Positions 7,108 through 8,171 of a DNA stretch of 8,171 nt are shown here, in pieces. Source of the stretch: Leclercia sp. UBA7405. GTDB taxonomy: Bacteria; Pseudomonadota; Gammaproteobacteria; Enterobacterales; Enterobacteriaceae. The DNA lies in contig DKMV01000352.1 of NCBI GenBank assembly GCA_002469605.1, positions 9,659 to 17,829 on the forward strand. The letters are read 5' to 3'. The notes under the pieces were generated by a model. That model did no database searches. It was given only the letters and a program-made list of their open reading frames with translations, and was not told the DNA's origin. A program made the position numbers and the translations under genes. Within the stretch, counting starts at the first letter, position 1; each line of letters begins with the position of its first letter.

Positions 7108-7125
7108 TGTAAGGCAGGGATTTCC
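7108..7125. promoter_or_regulatory. Possible TyrR box in the tyrB leader
   Basis: On the plus strand TGTAAG (7108-7113), 6 bp, then ATTTCC (7120-7125) matches the TyrR consensus TGTAAA-N6-TTTACA at 8 of 12 positions and keeps the key G and C with 14 bp between them. One half is good and the other weak. It would sit at or just after the predicted tyrB transcription start, a position suited to repression. TyrR with tyrosine is known to repress E. coli tyrB; binding here is inference. Confidence 0.35.
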
Positions 7126-7154
7126 ACAATAAACCGGAAGCGAAAGAAGGTCGA
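7126..7154 (-). promoter_or_regulatory. Candidate tyrB promoter
   Basis: On the minus strand TCGACC (7149-7154, 4/6 to the -35 consensus) and TATTGT (7126-7131, 4/6 to the -10 consensus) are separated by exactly 17 bp. Transcription would start near 7119, about 30 bp upstream of the GTG start codon. The quality is moderate, as expected for a regulated biosynthetic gene. Confidence 0.42.
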
Positions 7155-7186
7155 GGGGATGTTAGTGCAAATGCGATGGGTGCGGT

Positions 7187-7213
7187 TTCCCTCTCCCGTG
7201 GAGAGAGAGGGAA
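7187..7213. repeat. CCCTCTC/GAGAGGG inverted repeat between alr and tyrB
   Basis: TTCCCTCTC (7187-7195) pairs perfectly with GAGAGGGAA (7205-7213), nine pairs with a 9-base loop. A second register, CTCTCC (7191-7196) with GGAGAG (7200-7205), is also possible. It starts 10 bp after the alr stop on the minus strand. No T run follows, so it is a weak terminator. The motif resembles the short CCCTCTCCC...GGGAGAGGG hairpins that, in my recollection, recur between genes in Klebsiella and Enterobacter genomes; membership in such a family is inference. Confidence 0.55.
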
Positions 7214-7222
7214 CGAGCGGGC

Positions 7223-8171
7223 TTAATCGATATAGTGCATCGCGACCCTTGAGGTCAGGCGCGTAATAAGTTCGTAAGCACTTACTTTTGTTAATTCAGC
7301 AATGCGCTCAACGGGCAGACCTTCGCCCCACATCACCGCGGTGTCGCCCGCCTTATCACTGGCCTCCGGCCCCAGATCGACGCATATCATATCCATGGCC
7401 ACGCGCCCGACGATGGGTACTTCGCGCCCGTTAACCAGCACCGGCGTACCCGTCGGCGCCGCGCGGGGATAGCCGTCGCCATACCCCATCGCCACCACCC
7501 CGAGGCGGGTGTCGCGCTCGCTGATCCAGGTTCCGCCGTAACCCACCGGCTCGCCCGCTTTATGTTCGCGCACGGCGATCAGAGTAGAAGTCAGGGACAT
7601 CACCGGCTGGCAGCCAAAATCGGCGCCGGTAGAGGGATAATCCAGCGGCGATACGCCGTAGAGAATAATCCCCGGGCGTACCCAGTCGAAATGCGACTGG
7701 GGCCACAGCAGGATGCCGCCAGAGGCGGCGATAGAGCGCTGCCCCGGCTTGCCTTCGCAGAAGGTGTTGAAAATATCGAGCTGCCGTTCGGTGGCACCGC
7801 ACGCCGGCTCGTCCGCCCGGGCGAAATGGCTGACGATATTAACCGGCTGGCGCACGTTCCGGCACTGGCTCAGGCGCTGATAAAAGGCGCTGGCCTGCTC
7901 CGGGCGTACGCCCAGACGGTGCATACCGGTGTCGAGCTTCATCCAGACGCTCACCGGGGCGCTAAGCTCTGCGGCTTCCAGCGCGGCCAGCTGCTCTTCG
8001 TTATGCACTGCGGTGTGCAGCTGCTGGTCGGCTATCACCGTCAGGTCGGCGGCGTTAAAGAAGCCTTCAAGGAGCAAAATGGGCTGGGTGATGCCTCCTG
8101 CCCGCAGGCGGAGCGCCTCTTCAAGGCGGGCGACGCCAAAGGCATCGGCATCGGGGAGCGTTCGCGCGGTC
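7223..8171 (-). CDS. alr: Alr, alanine racemase, 5' end cut by the window edge
   Basis: Alr is a cytoplasmic PLP enzyme that interconverts L- and D-alanine, supplying D-alanine for peptidoglycan. The window holds 315 C-terminal residues, beginning (by alignment from memory) at about residue 45 of the 359-residue E. coli protein. The N-terminal part with the PLP lysine (K34) lies outside. The reading frame is open to the right edge, where [20 protein letters not shown] is readable, so no start codon is called. The second catalytic base Y255 is present in VGYGGTW, and [27 protein letters not shown] and the substrate-channel segment [13 protein letters not shown] are intact. Position next to tyrB identifies it as the constitutive biosynthetic alr rather than the catabolic paralogue dadX. 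The stop is TAA at 7223-7225, followed by a hairpin repeat. Confidence 0.97.
   Translation of the reverse strand, partial: TARTLPDADAFGVARLEEALRLRAGGITQPILLLEGFFNAADLTVIADQQLHTAVHNEEQLAALEAAELSAPVSVWMKLDTGMHRLGVRPEQASAFYQRLSQCRNVRQPVNIVSHFARADEPACGATERQLDIFNTFCEGKPGQRSIAASGGILLWPQSHFDWVRPGIILYGVSPLDYPSTGADFGCQPVMSLTSTLIAVREHKAGEPVGYGGTWISERDTRLGVVAMGYGDGYPRAAPTGTPVLVNGREVPIVGRVAMDMICVDLGPEASDKAGDTAVMWGEGLPVERIAELTKVSAYELITRLTSRVAMHYID

Noticed and set aside
7088..7129. TTG start giving a 411-residue TyrB
   Set aside because: The extra 14 residues come from the leader and overlap the candidate promoter and ribosome site; the GTG start gives the family length.
8075..8077. TTG at 8077 as the start of a short Alr
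   Set aside because: The frame stays open to the window edge and continues with recognisable Alr sequence, so the gene is cut by the window.
1..8171. A novel defence, mobile or biosynthetic system
   Set aside because: All genes are recognisable core enterobacterial genes in conserved order, with no integrase, transposase, repeat array or unexplained gap over 300 bp.

Overview
This window is an ordinary chromosomal housekeeping block from a member of the Enterobacteriaceae. The evidence is gene order and near-identity to the E. coli products as I remember them. Read on the + strand it runs yjcB > | < ssb | uvrA > | < yjbR < yjbQ < aphA < tyrB < alr (alr cut by the right edge), which is the E. 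coli alr-tyrB-aphA-yjbQ-yjbR-uvrA-ssb-yjcB neighbourhood seen from the other side. GC-rich third codon positions and diverged linker residues in SSB, YjbR and AphA argue against E. coli itself. A relative such as Enterobacter, Lelliottia, Leclercia or Klebsiella is more likely, but I cannot name the genus.

Left part (1-1267). A near-consensus CRP-like site and a separate long imperfect palindrome lie in front of yjcB, which encodes a small predicted membrane protein. yjcB and ssb converge on one compact hairpin that has A/T tracts on both sides and should terminate both transcripts. ssb and uvrA are divergent and share a 250-bp control region with one good LexA box (CTG-N10-CAG), positioned over the -35 zone of an extended -10 promoter for uvrA. 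This fits SOS control of a DNA-damage recognition ATPase and of the single-strand DNA binding protein.

Middle (1268-4866). uvrA is full length (940 codons) with both Walker A motifs, both ABC signatures and both zinc modules intact. It ends only 3 bp from the stop codon of yjbR on the other strand. yjbQ and yjbR overlap by one base (TGATG) and are probably translationally coupled.

Right part (4867-8171). aphA (exported class B acid phosphatase), tyrB (aromatic amino acid aminotransferase, GTG start) and the 3' part of alr (alanine racemase) all read leftwards, separated by gaps of 132 to 181 bp. The gaps hold hairpins, several palindromes and candidate promoter and TyrR elements.

I found no mobile element, CRISPR array, RNA gene, toxin-antitoxin pair, defence system or unknown gene cluster. 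The points worth a second look are small regulatory ones: the CRP-like site and palindrome before yjcB, the AT-rich palindrome before aphA, and the CCCTCTC/GAGAGGG intergenic repeat between tyrB and alr.
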